A stretch of 64,000 bases of DNA, from positions 1-64,000 of the forward strand of contig JAMCAN010000004.1 in assembly GCA_023715185.1 (NCBI GenBank). Direction: 5' to 3'. The DNA comes from Planococcus sp. MER TA 32b. Its GTDB lineage: Bacteria; Bacillota; Bacilli; Bacillales_A; Planococcaceae. The number at the start of each line of letters is the position of its first letter. Position 1 is the first letter of the stretch. Under the pieces are notes generated by a model that was not told where the DNA came from, did not search any database, and worked only from the letters and a program-made list of their open reading frames with translations. Below are positions 15,351-23,267 of the stretch, in pieces. The position numbers and the translations under genes are program-made.

Positions 15351-15368
15351 ATACCAACTGGTCAGTAT
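15351..15368 (+). promoter_or_regulatory. TetR-type operator candidate
   Basis: ATACCAACTGGTCAGTAT is an 18-bp imperfect palindrome (12 of 18 symmetrical) of the ATACnnACnnGTnnGTAT kind bound by many TetR repressors. It lies between promoter and SD of the acyl-CoA dehydrogenase gene. No TetR gene is in the window. Confidence 0.5.
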
Positions 15369-15388
15369 AAAGAAAGGTGGATATTATC

Positions 15389-16597
15389 TTGGATTTTTCC
15401 TATTCCCAAAAAACGAAAGACTTGCAGAAACGCTTGATCAGCTTCATGGAAGAACATGTCTATCCGAATGAGAAGGTTTTTGAACAGCAATTGAATGGAC
15501 AGAACAACCGATGGTCGCAAGTGCCCCCGGTGATGGAAGAGTTAAAGCAGAAAGCGAAAGAACAGGGGCTGTGGAATCTCTTTTTACCGGACAGTGAATA
15601 CGGAGCAGGCCTCAGCAATCAGGAGTATGCGCCATTGTGTGAAATCATGGGCAGATCGCTGATTGGGCCGGAAGTGTTTAATTGCGGGGCGCCCGATACC
15701 GGCAATATGGAAGTATTGGTGCGGTACGGCACAGAAGAGCAGAAGAAGAGATGGCTTGAACCGCTGTTGAACGGCGAAATTCGTTCGTGCTTTTCGATGA
15801 CTGAACCGGATGTGGCATCGAGTGACGCGACAAATATCTCTGCAACCATTATGAGAGATGGAGATGAATATATCGTCAACGGGAGAAAATGGTGGTCTTC
15901 AGGAGCTGGCGATCCCCGTTGTAAAATCGCCATCGTCATGGGGAAAAATGACCCGGATGCTCAGAAGCACGAACAGCAATCCATGATCTTGGTGCCTTTG
16001 GATACACCAGGTGTAACGATTGAACGCATGCTGCCGGTTTTCGGCTACGACCACGCGCCGCACGGCCATGCTGAAATCAATTTTGATAATGTCCGTGTTC
16101 CGGCTGGCAATATGATTTGGGGAGAAGGCAAAGGTTTTGCCATTGCGCAGGGAAGGCTCGGACCCGGCAGAATCCATCATTGCATGCGATTAATCGGAGC
16201 TGCCGAACGGGCGCTTGAGGAAATGTGCCGCAGAGTTGCCGAGCGTGCGCCATTTGGCAAGCCTCTGGCCAATCAAGGTGTAATCCGGGAATGGATCGCG
16301 GATTCCCGGATTGACATCGAACAGGCACGGCTTTTGACATTGAAAGCGGCTTATATGATGGATACGGTGGGCAATAAAGAAGCGAAAGCAGAAATTGCGA
16401 TGATAAAGGTCACTGCACCAAGTATGGCGCTGCGTGTAATCGACCGGGCCATCCAGGCGTTTGGAGCAGCGGGCGTCAGCGATGATTTCACATTGGCGGC
16501 ACAATGGGCGAATGCGCGGACGCTTCGATTGGCGGATGGTCCGGATGAAGTGCACAGAAGCCAGATTGCCAAGCTGGAATTAAAAAAATATCTATAG
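15389..16597 (+). CDS. ACAD10/11-type acyl-CoA dehydrogenase
   Basis: 402 aa flavoenzyme of the acyl-CoA dehydrogenase fold. Blocks seen: [17 protein letters not shown] (FAD and substrate contacts), [40 protein letters not shown], and the C-terminal DGPDEVH. The RIHHCMR and DGPDEVH words are those of the ACAD10/ACAD11 subgroup. Start is TTG 15389, with AAAGGTGG about 8 nt upstream. An APH-fold kinase gene follows after 16 nt. In human ACAD11 and in Pseudomonas LvaA/LvaC, the kinase phosphorylates 4-hydroxyacyl-CoA and the ACAD eliminates phosphate. The same joint role is inferred here. Confidence 0.9.
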   Translation: MDFSYSQKTKDLQKRLISFMEEHVYPNEKVFEQQLNGQNNRWSQVPPVMEELKQKAKEQGLWNLFLPDSEYGAGLSNQEYAPLCEIMGRSLIGPEVFNCGAPDTGNMEVLVRYGTEEQKKRWLEPLLNGEIRSCFSMTEPDVASSDATNISATIMRDGDEYIVNGRKWWSSGAGDPRCKIAIVMGKNDPDAQKHEQQSMILVPLDTPGVTIERMLPVFGYDHAPHGHAEINFDNVRVPAGNMIWGEGKGFAIAQGRLGPGRIHHCMRLIGAAERALEEMCRRVAERAPFGKPLANQGVIREWIADSRIDIEQARLLTLKAAYMMDTVGNKEAKAEIAMIKVTAPSMALRVIDRAIQAFGAAGVSDDFTLAAQWANARTLRLADGPDEVHRSQIAKLELKKYL

Positions 16598-16613
16598 GAA
16601 ATGAGGGGGAACA

Positions 16614-17678
16614 ATGGGAGATTTCACACAAGCAACGATTCCGGTCAGAAAAGGGGAAGAAATTGATCTGCAAAAACTCGAGGAATTTCTTCGCTCGTCA
16701 ATTGAAGGACTGCCTGAAGGCGAACTTGAAATCCGCCAATTTGGCGCAGGCCATTCCAACTTGACCTACGCACTGAAAATTGGGGGATGGGAAGGGGTTC
16801 TCCGTAAACCGCCGCTTGGACCGGTGGCTCCAAAAGCGCATGATATGGAAAGGGAATTCAAAATTCTGCAGTCGTTAGCTCCGATTTTTCCTGCAGCGCC
16901 GAAACCTTTTGTATTTACGCAAGAACCCTCGATAACAGGAAGCCCGTTCTTTGTCATGGAAAGGCGGCATGGCATTGTGCTGGATACCGAATTTCCGGCA
17001 GGAACAGAAGCGACTGCAGAACTCGGCAGGGAAATATCCGAGAAGATGGTGGATACGCTGGTTGAACTTCATGCCATCGATTATAAGAAAACGACGCTTG
17101 CTGGCATGGCGAAACCGGAAGGATTTATGGAACGGCAGGTCAATGGCTGGATCGGCCGGTATGAACGCGCGAAAACCGATGATATCGAAGAGGTCGAAGC
17201 ATTGAAAAAGTGGATGCTTGCTAATATACCGGAATCACAGGAGCCCACAATCATCCATTACGATTTCAAATTGAACAATGCGTTGTTCAGTGAAGATTAT
17301 GCGGAAATAACCGGACTTTTTGACTGGGAAATGACAACTGTGGGCGATCCGCTGGCAGATTTGGGCGCGGCGATGAGCTACTGGATCCAAGCCGATGATC
17401 CGGAACTGCTGAAAAAGGGGATGGGCAAACCGCCTGTCACTGTCAATGAAGGATTTTACACGCGTGAGGAATTTATTCGCAGCTATGCGGATAAGAGCGG
17501 CCGGGACGTCACGCAAATCGATTTTTATCTGACGTTCGCTTATTTCAAGCTGGCGGTGATTGTCCAACAAATTTATTTCCGCTATAAAAATGGCCAGACG
17601 CAGGATCCGAGATTTGCGAATTTTGATCGATTCGTCAAAAGCCTGATCCGATATGCTCTTGGAACCGCAACAAAATAG
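16614..17678 (+). CDS. APH-fold kinase, partner of the ACAD (4-hydroxyacyl-CoA kinase candidate)
   Basis: 354 aa, phosphotransferase-enzyme (aminoglycoside phosphotransferase fold) family of the ACAD10/11 N-terminal type. Nucleotide loop region FGAGHSNLTYAL, conserved VLRKPPLGPVAPKAHDMERE, catalytic IIHYDFKLNN (Asp and Asn) and metal site LFDWEMTTVGDPLADLG. FVMERRHGIVLD is a subgroup signature. Despite the fold it should not be called an antibiotic resistance enzyme; its pairing with the upstream ACAD points to acyl-CoA catabolism. Confidence 0.88.
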   Translation: MGDFTQATIPVRKGEEIDLQKLEEFLRSSIEGLPEGELEIRQFGAGHSNLTYALKIGGWEGVLRKPPLGPVAPKAHDMEREFKILQSLAPIFPAAPKPFVFTQEPSITGSPFFVMERRHGIVLDTEFPAGTEATAELGREISEKMVDTLVELHAIDYKKTTLAGMAKPEGFMERQVNGWIGRYERAKTDDIEEVEALKKWMLANIPESQEPTIIHYDFKLNNALFSEDYAEITGLFDWEMTTVGDPLADLGAAMSYWIQADDPELLKKGMGKPPVTVNEGFYTREEFIRSYADKSGRDVTQIDFYLTFAYFKLAVIVQQIYFRYKNGQTQDPRFANFDRFVKSLIRYALGTATK

Positions 17679-17694
17679 ATTCAGATAAAATGCT

Positions 17695-17718
17695 GACCGG
17701 GATTTCCGGTCTTTTTCT
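17695..17718 (+). terminator. terminator of the ACAD-kinase operon
   Basis: GACCGG pairs with CCGGTC across GATTT, followed by five T residues. Confidence 0.82.
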
Positions 17719-17769
17719 ATGGTTAAAAATATATAACTTTTTTAATATGAATATTCTTAAGGAAAAATG

Positions 17770-17900
17770 TTTCCGTGTCCAGACTTCAGCACCCAGCTCT
17801 TCGGGTCATAAGCCAGCCTAGCTCTGCGGTCAGGACCGCGCCGCAGTTCTGTCTTATGCCTTTCAGAGCTGAACGGGCGCTTCCGCTTTTCTTTTTTAGG
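17770..17900. repeat. dispersed intergenic repeat folding as a nested hairpin
   Basis: Three nested complementary pairs: CAGCTCT/AGAGCTG (17794-17800 and 17865-17871), CATAAG/CTTATG (17807-17812 and 17853-17858), and CTGCGG/CCGCAG (17824-17829 and 17841-17846). The word order (TCCAGACTTCAGCACCCAGC ... GGGCGCTTCCGC) is that of a repeat I know as widespread between Bacillaceae genes. It separates the kinase gene from the P450. Confidence 0.7.
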
Positions 17901-17919
17901 TGATTTGGAGGAGAAAAAG

Positions 17920-17961
17920 ATGGATAGTAGCGGGTATGATGAGAGAAAGGAGGCGGTATGA
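17920..17961 (+). CDS. 13-aa upstream ORF coupled to the P450 gene
   Basis: The frame encodes MDSSGYDERKEAV. It has a GGAGGAG Shine-Dalgarno at normal spacing, and its TGA stop overlaps the P450 start (TATGATG). Its last codons contain the P450 SD (AAAGGAGG). Translational coupling is the simplest reading; the peptide itself probably has no function. Confidence 0.45.
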   Translation: MDSSGYDERKEAV

Positions 17962-19160
17962 TGGACGTCGATAAATATAGCCGGCAATTATTTACAGAAA
18001 CATTTGTGGAAAATCCTTACCCCTATTATGCCCAGCTGCGAGCGGGGGATCCGGTTTATAAAACAAGGTTTCCTGATGGCCAGCAGGGTTGGCTGATTAC
18101 TGGTTATGAGGAAGCGGTGGAAGCATTGAAAGAGCCGCGTTTCATCAAGGATTTCAGTAAACTCTATGGAGGCTCGATGGACGGAATGAGTGTCTTTACT
18201 CAGAATATGCTTTTTTCTGATCCGCCCGATCACCGCCGTCTCCGGGGCTTGGCGCAAAAAGCGTTTACGCCGCGGGTAATTGAAGGAATGAAAGAACGAA
18301 TTGAGGAAATAACCGATCAGCTTTTGGACGAAATGGAGCAGAAAAAGGAAATCAATTTGATTGATGATTTCGCTTTTCCATTGCCCATCATCGTCATTTG
18401 CGAAATTCTCGGTGTGCCATCGGAAGACCGCGATAAATTCCGGATCTGGTCAAATTCACTTATTGAAGGAAGCAGCGGTGAACCGGGAGTCAGTGTTTAC
18501 CAGCATATGAATGATTTTATCCGTTATCTTGGCGAGTGGTTCAGCAGAACAAGGCTTGAGACGAAAGATGATCTGATCAGTAAACTCATAGAGGCGGAAG
18601 AAGAGGGAGACCGTTTGACGGAAAAGGAATTATACGGTCTTGTAACCTTATTGATCATCGCCGGGCACGAGACTACGGTCAATTTAATAGGCAATACATT
18701 TCTGAATTTATTGAAGCATCCGGAACAGAAAGAGCTGTTAAGAAAAAAACCGGAGCTGATTGGACAGGCAATCGAGGAATCATTGCGTTTCGATGGGCCT
18801 GTTGAATTCAGTACGTCCAGATGGGCGGGTGAAAATTTTCAGTTTGCAGGAAAAGAAATCAGCCGCGGGGAATTGGTGGTGGTTGCCTTGAATGCAGCGA
18901 ACCGGGACCCTGATCAGTTCGATGATCCGGAAGTATTTGAGATCAGCCGGGAAAAAAGCCCGCACCTCGCATTTGGGACGGGAATCCATCATTGCCTTGG
19001 AGCGCCGCTTGCACGGCTCGAGGGAAAGATAGCTATCAGCAGGCTGCTGGATCGTTTTCCTGATTTGAAATTGCGTATACCAGAAAGCGAACTTAAATGG
19101 CGACAGGGAATGATTGTCCGGGGTGTAAAGGAAATTCCCGTCATGAAGACACAATCATAG
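17961..19160 (+). CDS. cytochrome P450 (CYP107-like)
   Basis: 399 aa soluble bacterial P450. I-helix AGHETT (about 235-240), ExxR in EESLR (about 272-276), PERF-like region QFDDPEVFEISR, and heme loop FGTGIHHCLGAP with the proximal Cys345. Overall resembles the CYP107 group of Bacillales. No ferredoxin or reductase gene lies nearby. ATG 17958 is also possible; 17961 has better spacing. The position downstream of an acyl-CoA dehydrogenase/kinase operon suggests, but does not prove, a fatty-acid or hydroxy-acid substrate. Confidence 0.92.
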   Translation: MDVDKYSRQLFTETFVENPYPYYAQLRAGDPVYKTRFPDGQQGWLITGYEEAVEALKEPRFIKDFSKLYGGSMDGMSVFTQNMLFSDPPDHRRLRGLAQKAFTPRVIEGMKERIEEITDQLLDEMEQKKEINLIDDFAFPLPIIVICEILGVPSEDRDKFRIWSNSLIEGSSGEPGVSVYQHMNDFIRYLGEWFSRTRLETKDDLISKLIEAEEEGDRLTEKELYGLVTLLIIAGHETTVNLIGNTFLNLLKHPEQKELLRKKPELIGQAIEESLRFDGPVEFSTSRWAGENFQFAGKEISRGELVVVALNAANRDPDQFDDPEVFEISREKSPHLAFGTGIHHCLGAPLARLEGKIAISRLLDRFPDLKLRIPESELKWRQGMIVRGVKEIPVMKTQS

Positions 19161-19179
19161 TTTGTTCGATTGGAAAGAT

Positions 19180-19210
19180 GCTCCTTTAATCGGGAGCTTT
19201 TTTTATTTTT
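19180..19210 (+). terminator. terminator of the P450 gene
   Basis: GCTCC pairs with GGAGC across TTTAATCG, followed by a long T run. Confidence 0.8.
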
Positions 19211-19238
19211 TATGGAAAGTGGGGTGTTATTGAAAAAT

Positions 19239-19265
19239 GTTTAACGTGTTTGTTATAGGCGGTAA
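19239..19265 (+). promoter_or_regulatory. possible sigma-B promoter for DUF2254-mscS
   Basis: GTTTAA and CGGTAA are 15 nt apart, one mismatch from the sigma-B consensus (GTTTAA, 12-15 nt, GGGTAT/A). It lies 41 nt upstream of the start codon. Confidence 0.35.
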
Positions 19266-19306
19266 CAGGGGAAATATTTATTAAAGGACGAATTGGGGGG
19301 ACACTT

Positions 19307-20608
19307 ATGAAAAATTTCACTTTTTGGATCAAGGAAAAGTTATGGGTGACCCCGGCAGTCTATAGTATTTTTGCGGTGGCCCTGTCAATCATCTTCTTTT
19401 ATATCGATCTGTACCTTATCGGATCTTTCAGTGAATACATACCTTCCATTCTTTTGACGAATGTCGATTTGGCAAAAACCATCATGGGTAATTTATCAGG
19501 TGCTTTGCTGACGATGACTACTTTCACATTTTCAACGATCCTCGTTGTGCTGACTATGTATTCCTCGCAGTTTTCACCCAGGACATTAAAGAATTTCGTA
19601 CACGACCGTCTAACCTGGAGAGTGTTGGGGGTTTTTCTTGGCGGATTCATCTACAATACTTTATCACTGTTGTTCATGCGTGCGCATCTTTACAGCCACG
19701 ATGTCATATCAACATTCATCGGTATCCTGATTGCCTTTTTCTGCTTGGCGACTTTCGCTTATTTCATCCATCACATCTCCACGACCGTTCAAGTCGGGAA
19801 GCTGGTGATTGATCTCGTAGGAGACACGGAACGCGTAATCGGGAAGTTCGAAGATTTATGGGAAAAGTGCACTGATGTGGGAACGATATGGAGACCAGAT
19901 GGCATCAAGCAGTCTTTTTCAACAGGAAAAGCGGGCTTTATCGGTTATATCTATTTTAATAAACTATTGGAATTTGCTGAAAAAAATGATCTGGAAATTG
20001 AAATACTGGCTGGTATAGGTGATTACGTACATGAAAATAAATCCATCGTAAATATCTATGCGAAAGGCTCCGAGAAATTTCCGGTCAATGATTATCTGGT
20101 TGTCGGTGATGAACGGACTTCTGAACAGGACATAGAATTCGCGCTGCAAAAACTGGTGGAGATTTCGCTCCGGGCAATATCGCCTGGCATAAACGATCCG
20201 AATACCGCGAATGATATCGTAATCAGGCTCGGGAATTTGCTGGGGAAGATCGGCAGCCTTAAAACGGATGAAGTTGTGCTTATAGACCGGGATGGCAACG
20301 GCCGCATACTGTACCCGTATCCTGATTTTAAAGAAATACTTTATAAGGTGTATTACCAGTTTGCCTTTTATGGCAAAGAAGATATATCTGTACTTGGCGC
20401 TTTATCGGATTCTTTGATCATTACGGCTGAATCAGTGCCTGAAGAACATTACGGCGATTTATGGGATATTCAATTGTACGTGCTGGAGGGTGTGGATACG
20501 AAGAATCTGAAGTCAATGGACCGGCTGTTTCTTCAAAAGAAACTGGATATTCTCGCTGAAAGAGTGAACAGAAGAACAGTTAATCTTTTGGCTTTCAATG
20601 AAGATTAA
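19307..20608 (+). CDS. DUF2254 family membrane protein
   Basis: 433 aa. Four predicted helices in the first 160 residues (about 14-38, 62-85, 103-125, 137-155), with the conserved MTTFTFSTILVVLTMYSSQFSPR segment between helices. The cytoplasmic domain contains AISPGINDPNTANDIVIRLGNLL, the DUF2254 signature. Function is unknown. GGGGGG precedes the start. A mechanosensitive channel gene follows after 21 nt, hinting at a shared envelope-stress role. Confidence 0.9.
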   Translation: MKNFTFWIKEKLWVTPAVYSIFAVALSIIFFYIDLYLIGSFSEYIPSILLTNVDLAKTIMGNLSGALLTMTTFTFSTILVVLTMYSSQFSPRTLKNFVHDRLTWRVLGVFLGGFIYNTLSLLFMRAHLYSHDVISTFIGILIAFFCLATFAYFIHHISTTVQVGKLVIDLVGDTERVIGKFEDLWEKCTDVGTIWRPDGIKQSFSTGKAGFIGYIYFNKLLEFAEKNDLEIEILAGIGDYVHENKSIVNIYAKGSEKFPVNDYLVVGDERTSEQDIEFALQKLVEISLRAISPGINDPNTANDIVIRLGNLLGKIGSLKTDEVVLIDRDGNGRILYPYPDFKEILYKVYYQFAFYGKEDISVLGALSDSLIITAESVPEEHYGDLWDIQLYVLEGVDTKNLKSMDRLFLQKKLDILAERVNRRTVNLLAFNED

Positions 20609-20629
20609 ACAGGAGGGGAGGCGGAGCGA

Positions 20630-21691
20630 ATGGATAACAGCCAGCTTTTCAGCGGCATAGACGTGCTCAGAGATCTTTCTGTCAGAGAATTCTTCATGTT
20701 CTTTGTTTATCTGTCATTGATCTTTGTCATCAAGCTTACAGTGGAATGGATCTTCAAATTGATACTGAAACATACCCGGTATAGAGAAAGGGTGCTGCCG
20801 ATAATTGAAGCGCTCTTGAATTGGCTCGCCTTCTACAGTTCCATCATTCTGTTCCTGTTTTATTTTTGGAAGGAAAGCTGGCTGACTTATCCATTTTATG
20901 AAACAGACGGTGTGGAGGTATCTGTCTTTCTGATTGTAGTGGTCATCATGATAGTGACATTCGCCAGCCGGATCGTTAAGACTTTCAACCGGCACGTAAT
21001 GCCTTTCATTTATGAACAATTCGATATAGATGTCGGATTGAGCTTCACAATCAACAGGCTGATTTATTATACGGTAATGTTTCTGGCTCTTGCCTTAAGC
21101 TTCACGACTGTCGGGCTGGATCTCACCGCATTGGGTGTTGTGTTCAGCGTGCTCGGGATCGGAATCGGTTTTGGCGTCCGCAATATTGCGGCGAATTTCG
21201 TATCCGGCATCATCATTCTTTTTGAACGGCCGATGGAAGTAGGAGAAATGGTCGAAATTGATAAAAAGATCGGGAGAATTACGAGGATTAAATTGCGGTC
21301 TACTGTAGTGGAAACTTTGAAAGACGGAACCATGGTTGTTCCGAACCAATACTTCATTGAGCAGATTGTTAAAAACCGTTCTAGTGCCGAGTTATTTGCG
21401 AGGGTGCAAGTCAGTGTGGCATATGGCAGCGACACGGCAAAAGTGGAAAAGCTCATTTTCGAAGCGGCGGAGCAGGAAATTCCCGCGATGAAGGGAGTGC
21501 CTCTTGATCAACAGCCCGATGTGCGGTTTATCGGATTCCGCAACTCTGCGCTGGATTTCCAAGTGGAGGTGCATGTGGTCGATGTACAGATGAAGGAACA
21601 ATTGGAAAGCAGGCTGAGGCACGCAATTGCAAAACTGTTTTTCGAAAATGATATTGAACTGGCCAAAGCACCTTCCCCGGCCGATGAGTAA
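20630..21691 (+). CDS. MscS-family mechanosensitive ion channel
   Basis: 353 aa. Predicted helices at about 20-40, 62-83, 97-115 and 139-160. The pore helix region VLGIGIGFGVRNIAANFVSGIIILFERP contains the glycine/alanine pattern of MscS TM3. It is followed by the beta domain (GRITRIKLRSTVVETLKDGTMVVPN) and the alpha/beta C-terminal domain (VQVSVAYGSD). Opens under membrane tension to release solutes. Strong AGGAGGGGAGG SD, downstream of the DUF2254 gene. Confidence 0.93.
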   Translation: MDNSQLFSGIDVLRDLSVREFFMFFVYLSLIFVIKLTVEWIFKLILKHTRYRERVLPIIEALLNWLAFYSSIILFLFYFWKESWLTYPFYETDGVEVSVFLIVVVIMIVTFASRIVKTFNRHVMPFIYEQFDIDVGLSFTINRLIYYTVMFLALALSFTTVGLDLTALGVVFSVLGIGIGFGVRNIAANFVSGIIILFERPMEVGEMVEIDKKIGRITRIKLRSTVVETLKDGTMVVPNQYFIEQIVKNRSSAELFARVQVSVAYGSDTAKVEKLIFEAAEQEIPAMKGVPLDQQPDVRFIGFRNSALDFQVEVHVVDVQMKEQLESRLRHAIAKLFFENDIELAKAPSPADE

Positions 21692-21727
21692 AGCCCCAGG
21701 CCAGTTGAAGGCAAGGGGCTTTACTCA
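21685..21727. terminator. hairpin between convergent mscS and DUF gene
   Basis: TGAGTAAAGCCCC pairs with GGGGCTTTACTCA. It overlaps the mscS stop and lies just past the stop codon of the minus-strand gene. There is no clear T run on the plus side. Confidence 0.65.
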
Positions 21728-21732
21728 TCAAA

Positions 21733-22296
21733 TTATTCTTCCGCAATCCGTTCATGGACACCGCCGGAAGCCTGCACGTTATTGATGATGCTGCTGCTCA
21801 TTGCCGCAAGTGAACCGGCAGGCATATTAATGATTTCGCCATTTTCCATATAGAAAGTCAACGAATCCACTTTGGTCATGCCGTCTTCCTTTATGACGTT
21901 TTCTTCTACTTTATCGAATTCCTTCCATTCATATTCTTCAGATGTAAAAGTGAATGGAGCATTTAAAACGAATTTTTCGGGTGTGACATAAAAATAATCG
22001 GTCAATGACAAACTGACTCCAATCATTCCCGCGATGAACAGCAGACTCACTGTGCCATACTTCATCAGCCTTTTTTCAACATTGGCCAATACTATCAGAC
22101 CTGCAGCTAATAAAGCCAGGCCGATCCCTCCGGTTATGAGCGATATTGGTGAAGTGTTGATAGCTATTGCTTCAGGAGTGATGAACATGGCTTTTATAGG
22201 ATAAAAAACAGCAAACGGAGCGATTAAGGCAGAAATAAATAAAATGACCGCGAATGTAATGTAAATTATTCTCTTTTGGTCAATAAAATCGTACAT
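21733..22296 (-). CDS. membrane protein of unknown function, PH-like tail
   Basis: 187 aa with four predicted helices (about 10-31, 48-68, 80-100 region) and a C-terminal soluble part from FVLNAPFTFTSEEYEWKEFDKVEENV. That part has the strand pattern of small PH-like domains found after membrane helices (inference). It begins 3 nt after the stop of the Mn-type CDF gene, whose 3' end supplies its SD (GAGGGGGA). The two are thus almost certainly co-translated. I do not recognise the family. Confidence 0.8.
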   Translation of the reverse strand: MYDFIDQKRIIYITFAVILFISALIAPFAVFYPIKAMFITPEAIAINTSPISLITGGIGLALLAAGLIVLANVEKRLMKYGTVSLLFIAGMIGVSLSLTDYFYVTPEKFVLNAPFTFTSEEYEWKEFDKVEENVIKEDGMTKVDSLTFYMENGEIINMPAGSLAAMSSSIINNVQASGGVHERIAEE

Positions 22297-22299
22297 TGT

Positions 22300-23202
22300 C
22301 TAGTCCCCCTCTTGTGTCGGATCGTCATATTCAGAATAGTCCGGTTCTATATGTACGAGCACCACACAATTAGGTTTCGTCTTTTTTACTTTTCTTTCAA
22401 TTTCTTCTGTTATCCAGTGGCTTTCCATTACGTTCAGCAAAGGATCGACTTCAATCGTGAGATCAACAAACATCACGTTCCCGTGGTGGCGTCCTTTGAA
22501 GTCACTCAATTTCCGGACTCCCGGCACCTTGCGTATAATGGCCGACAAGGTTTCGACTTCATCCTCATTGAAAGCGTCGGTCAATGTCATCACCGATTCC
22601 TTGAAAATATCCATAGCGGTATTAAGGATGATCAGTCCGACGATGAAGGCAGTGATTATATCAATAACCGGGGCACCCAGAATGGCACCGAGGATCCCGA
22701 TGCCGGCGCCTATGCTCACCAGGGCATCGGAGCGGTTGTCGTATGCGGCAGCTTTTACAGCGCTGCTGTTAATTTCGCGGCTCAGCTTTAAATTATAGCG
22801 ATAGACGCCATACATGACGATTGCGGAAAAGAATGCGATGCCTGCGGTATAAATCGAAGGTTCTGTTTGCTCGCTCGGATTGAACAGATTCCGTCCGGCA
22901 CCGAGTAAAACCTGGAGGCCGATGACAGCCATGATGAACGAAGCCAGAAGGGATGCGACCGTCTCGGCCCGGAGATGGCCATAGTGATGGTTCTCATCCG
23001 GTGGCTTCTGTGAAATCCGCAGACCGACCAGGACGGCGACGGAAGCGATGATGTCAGTCAGGTTATTTAAGCCATCCGCTTTCAGCGCTTCTGAAGAGCC
23101 GGCGAACCCGAATACGAGTTTTAATATGCTGAGGAAAACATAAGCACCGATGCTTAACCACGCGCCTTTTTCCCCGCGGCGTAAATTTGTGTATAACTCC
23201 AT
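22300..23202 (-). CDS. cation diffusion facilitator, manganese type
   Basis: 300 aa from ATG 23202 (GGAGGAAGG upstream). Six predicted helices. Metal-site residues read NxxxD in helix 2 (LNNLTD) and DxxxD in helix 5 (YDNRSDALVS), the pattern of Mn-exporting CDFs such as MntE/MneS. Zn exporters have HxxxD in both. The cytoplasmic domain has DFKGRHHGNVMFVDLTIEVDP. Proton-driven Mn efflux is inferred. Confidence 0.9.
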   Translation of the reverse strand: MELYTNLRRGEKGAWLSIGAYVFLSILKLVFGFAGSSEALKADGLNNLTDIIASVAVLVGLRISQKPPDENHHYGHLRAETVASLLASFIMAVIGLQVLLGAGRNLFNPSEQTEPSIYTAGIAFFSAIVMYGVYRYNLKLSREINSSAVKAAAYDNRSDALVSIGAGIGILGAILGAPVIDIITAFIVGLIILNTAMDIFKESVMTLTDAFNEDEVETLSAIIRKVPGVRKLSDFKGRHHGNVMFVDLTIEVDPLLNVMESHWITEEIERKVKKTKPNCVVLVHIEPDYSEYDDPTQEGD

Positions 23203-23235
23203 AAAGTTTCCTTCCTCCAAATCCCTTTTACAAAT

Positions 23236-23263
23236 CGAAAACGACCCCCGAATGAGAGTCGCC
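23236..23263 (-). terminator. possible terminator of the CNNM gene
   Basis: On the minus strand CGACTC pairs with GGGTCG (one G-T), followed by TTTT. Confidence 0.45.
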
Positions 23264-23267
23264 TTTG

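Noticed and set aside
16614-17678. Aminoglycoside phosphotransferase (antibiotic resistance)
   Set aside because: Subgroup words and pairing with an ACAD gene indicate an ACAD10/11-type acyl-CoA kinase; the APH label reflects fold only.
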